Assembly (NCBI GenBank): GCA_023248415.1
Contig: JAHFEP010000157.1
Span: 1-5,844, forward strand
Direction: 5' to 3'
From: Nitrospirota bacterium
Lineage (GTDB): Bacteria; Nitrospirota; CAKKRA01; 9FT-COMBO-42-15
Length of the DNA stretch: 5,844 bases
Position 1 is the stretch's first letter, and each line of letters begins with the position of its first letter. The notes beneath the pieces were generated by a model. That model saw only the letters and a list, made by a program, of their open reading frames with translations. It made no database searches and was not told where the DNA came from. Positions 5,770 through 5,844 of the stretch are shown one piece after another. The translations under genes were made by a program, and so were the position numbers.

Positions 5770-5829
5770 ACTCCTTTCATAATTTATAATGAAGTAATTA
5801 TATCAATTCTGATATATTTTGAAAGGAGT
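5770..5829. promoter_or_regulatory. Inverted repeat enclosing the transposase promoter and covering its ribosome binding site
   Basis: ACTCCTTTCA (5770-5779) and TGAAAGGAGT (5820-5829) are perfect 10-bp arms separated by 40 nt. On the minus strand the downstream arm is the ribosome binding site of the transposase. A transcript entering from outside would contain both arms and could hide that site. One starting inside would not. Confidence 0.6.
5797..5802 (-). promoter_or_regulatory. Candidate -10 box of the transposase promoter
   Basis: A perfect TATAAT on the minus strand lies inside the inverted repeat, some 34 nt before the transposase ATG. At 17-nt spacing only a poor -35 box (CTTTCA) is found. 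It overlaps the 7-bp-arm palindrome TATATCA/TGATATA at 5799-5816, which could be a binding site for a regulator. Confidence 0.4.
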
Positions 5830-5844
5830 TTTCACACAGTCTGG

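Larger units (their letters stand above)
5100..5844 (-). mobile_element. 5' part of an IS1182-family insertion sequence
   Basis: The remnant comprises the transposase upstream region and the first half of the gene. The right edge TTTTCACACAGTCTGG (5829-5844) may be part of the terminal inverted repeat, since similar ends occur on many insertion sequences. The window stops there, no second end is present, and target duplications cannot be checked. The 3' half and right end of the element have been lost near 5102. Confidence 0.6.

Overview
The window is about 40% GC by eye and comes from a bacterium. A type II lipoprotein signal on the methionine sulfoxide reductase suggests a diderm. The folate-type tRNA methyltransferase TrmFO next to a XerC-type recombinase is a pairing seen in Firmicutes, Nitrospirota and several deep-branching or delta-proteobacterial lineages. 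I cannot place it more precisely from the sequence, so any lineage name would be a guess.

Layout. Positions 12-2253 (minus strand) hold a two-gene housekeeping operon, trmFO then xerC, overlapping by 17 bp. It has a strong promoter so close to the trmFO start that the mRNA looks almost leaderless. Divergently, 2432-3505 (plus) encodes a fused MsrA-MsrB methionine sulfoxide reductase with a lipoprotein signal. Facing it and ending 30 bp away is a small two-CBS-domain protein (3536-3958, minus) with its own good sigma70-type promoter and a leader of about 110 nt.

From about 4000 to the right edge the sequence is accessory. There is a gene-free stretch (3959-4314), then an intact Phd/YefM-RelE/ParE type II toxin-antitoxin operon (4315-4925, minus) with a perfect 13-bp palindrome between its promoter boxes. 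Last comes a broken IS1182-like transposase (5000-5763, minus), interrupted by an internal frameshifting deletion and missing the C-terminal part of its DDE domain. The transposase upstream region is intact and contains an inverted repeat that could hide its ribosome binding site.

The most interesting signals are four. A degenerate direct repeat of about 40 bp flanks the toxin-antitoxin operon, and one copy supplies the last codons of the truncated transposase. The toxin-antitoxin and transposase promoters share short sequence blocks. An 8-bp tandem repeat sits inside the xerC coding region, where a change in copy number would usually break the frame. The fused reductase has a second plausible start that would give a cytosolic form. 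I see no clearly new multi-gene system; the left two thirds is ordinary chromosome and the right third is a small island of mobile or selfish DNA.
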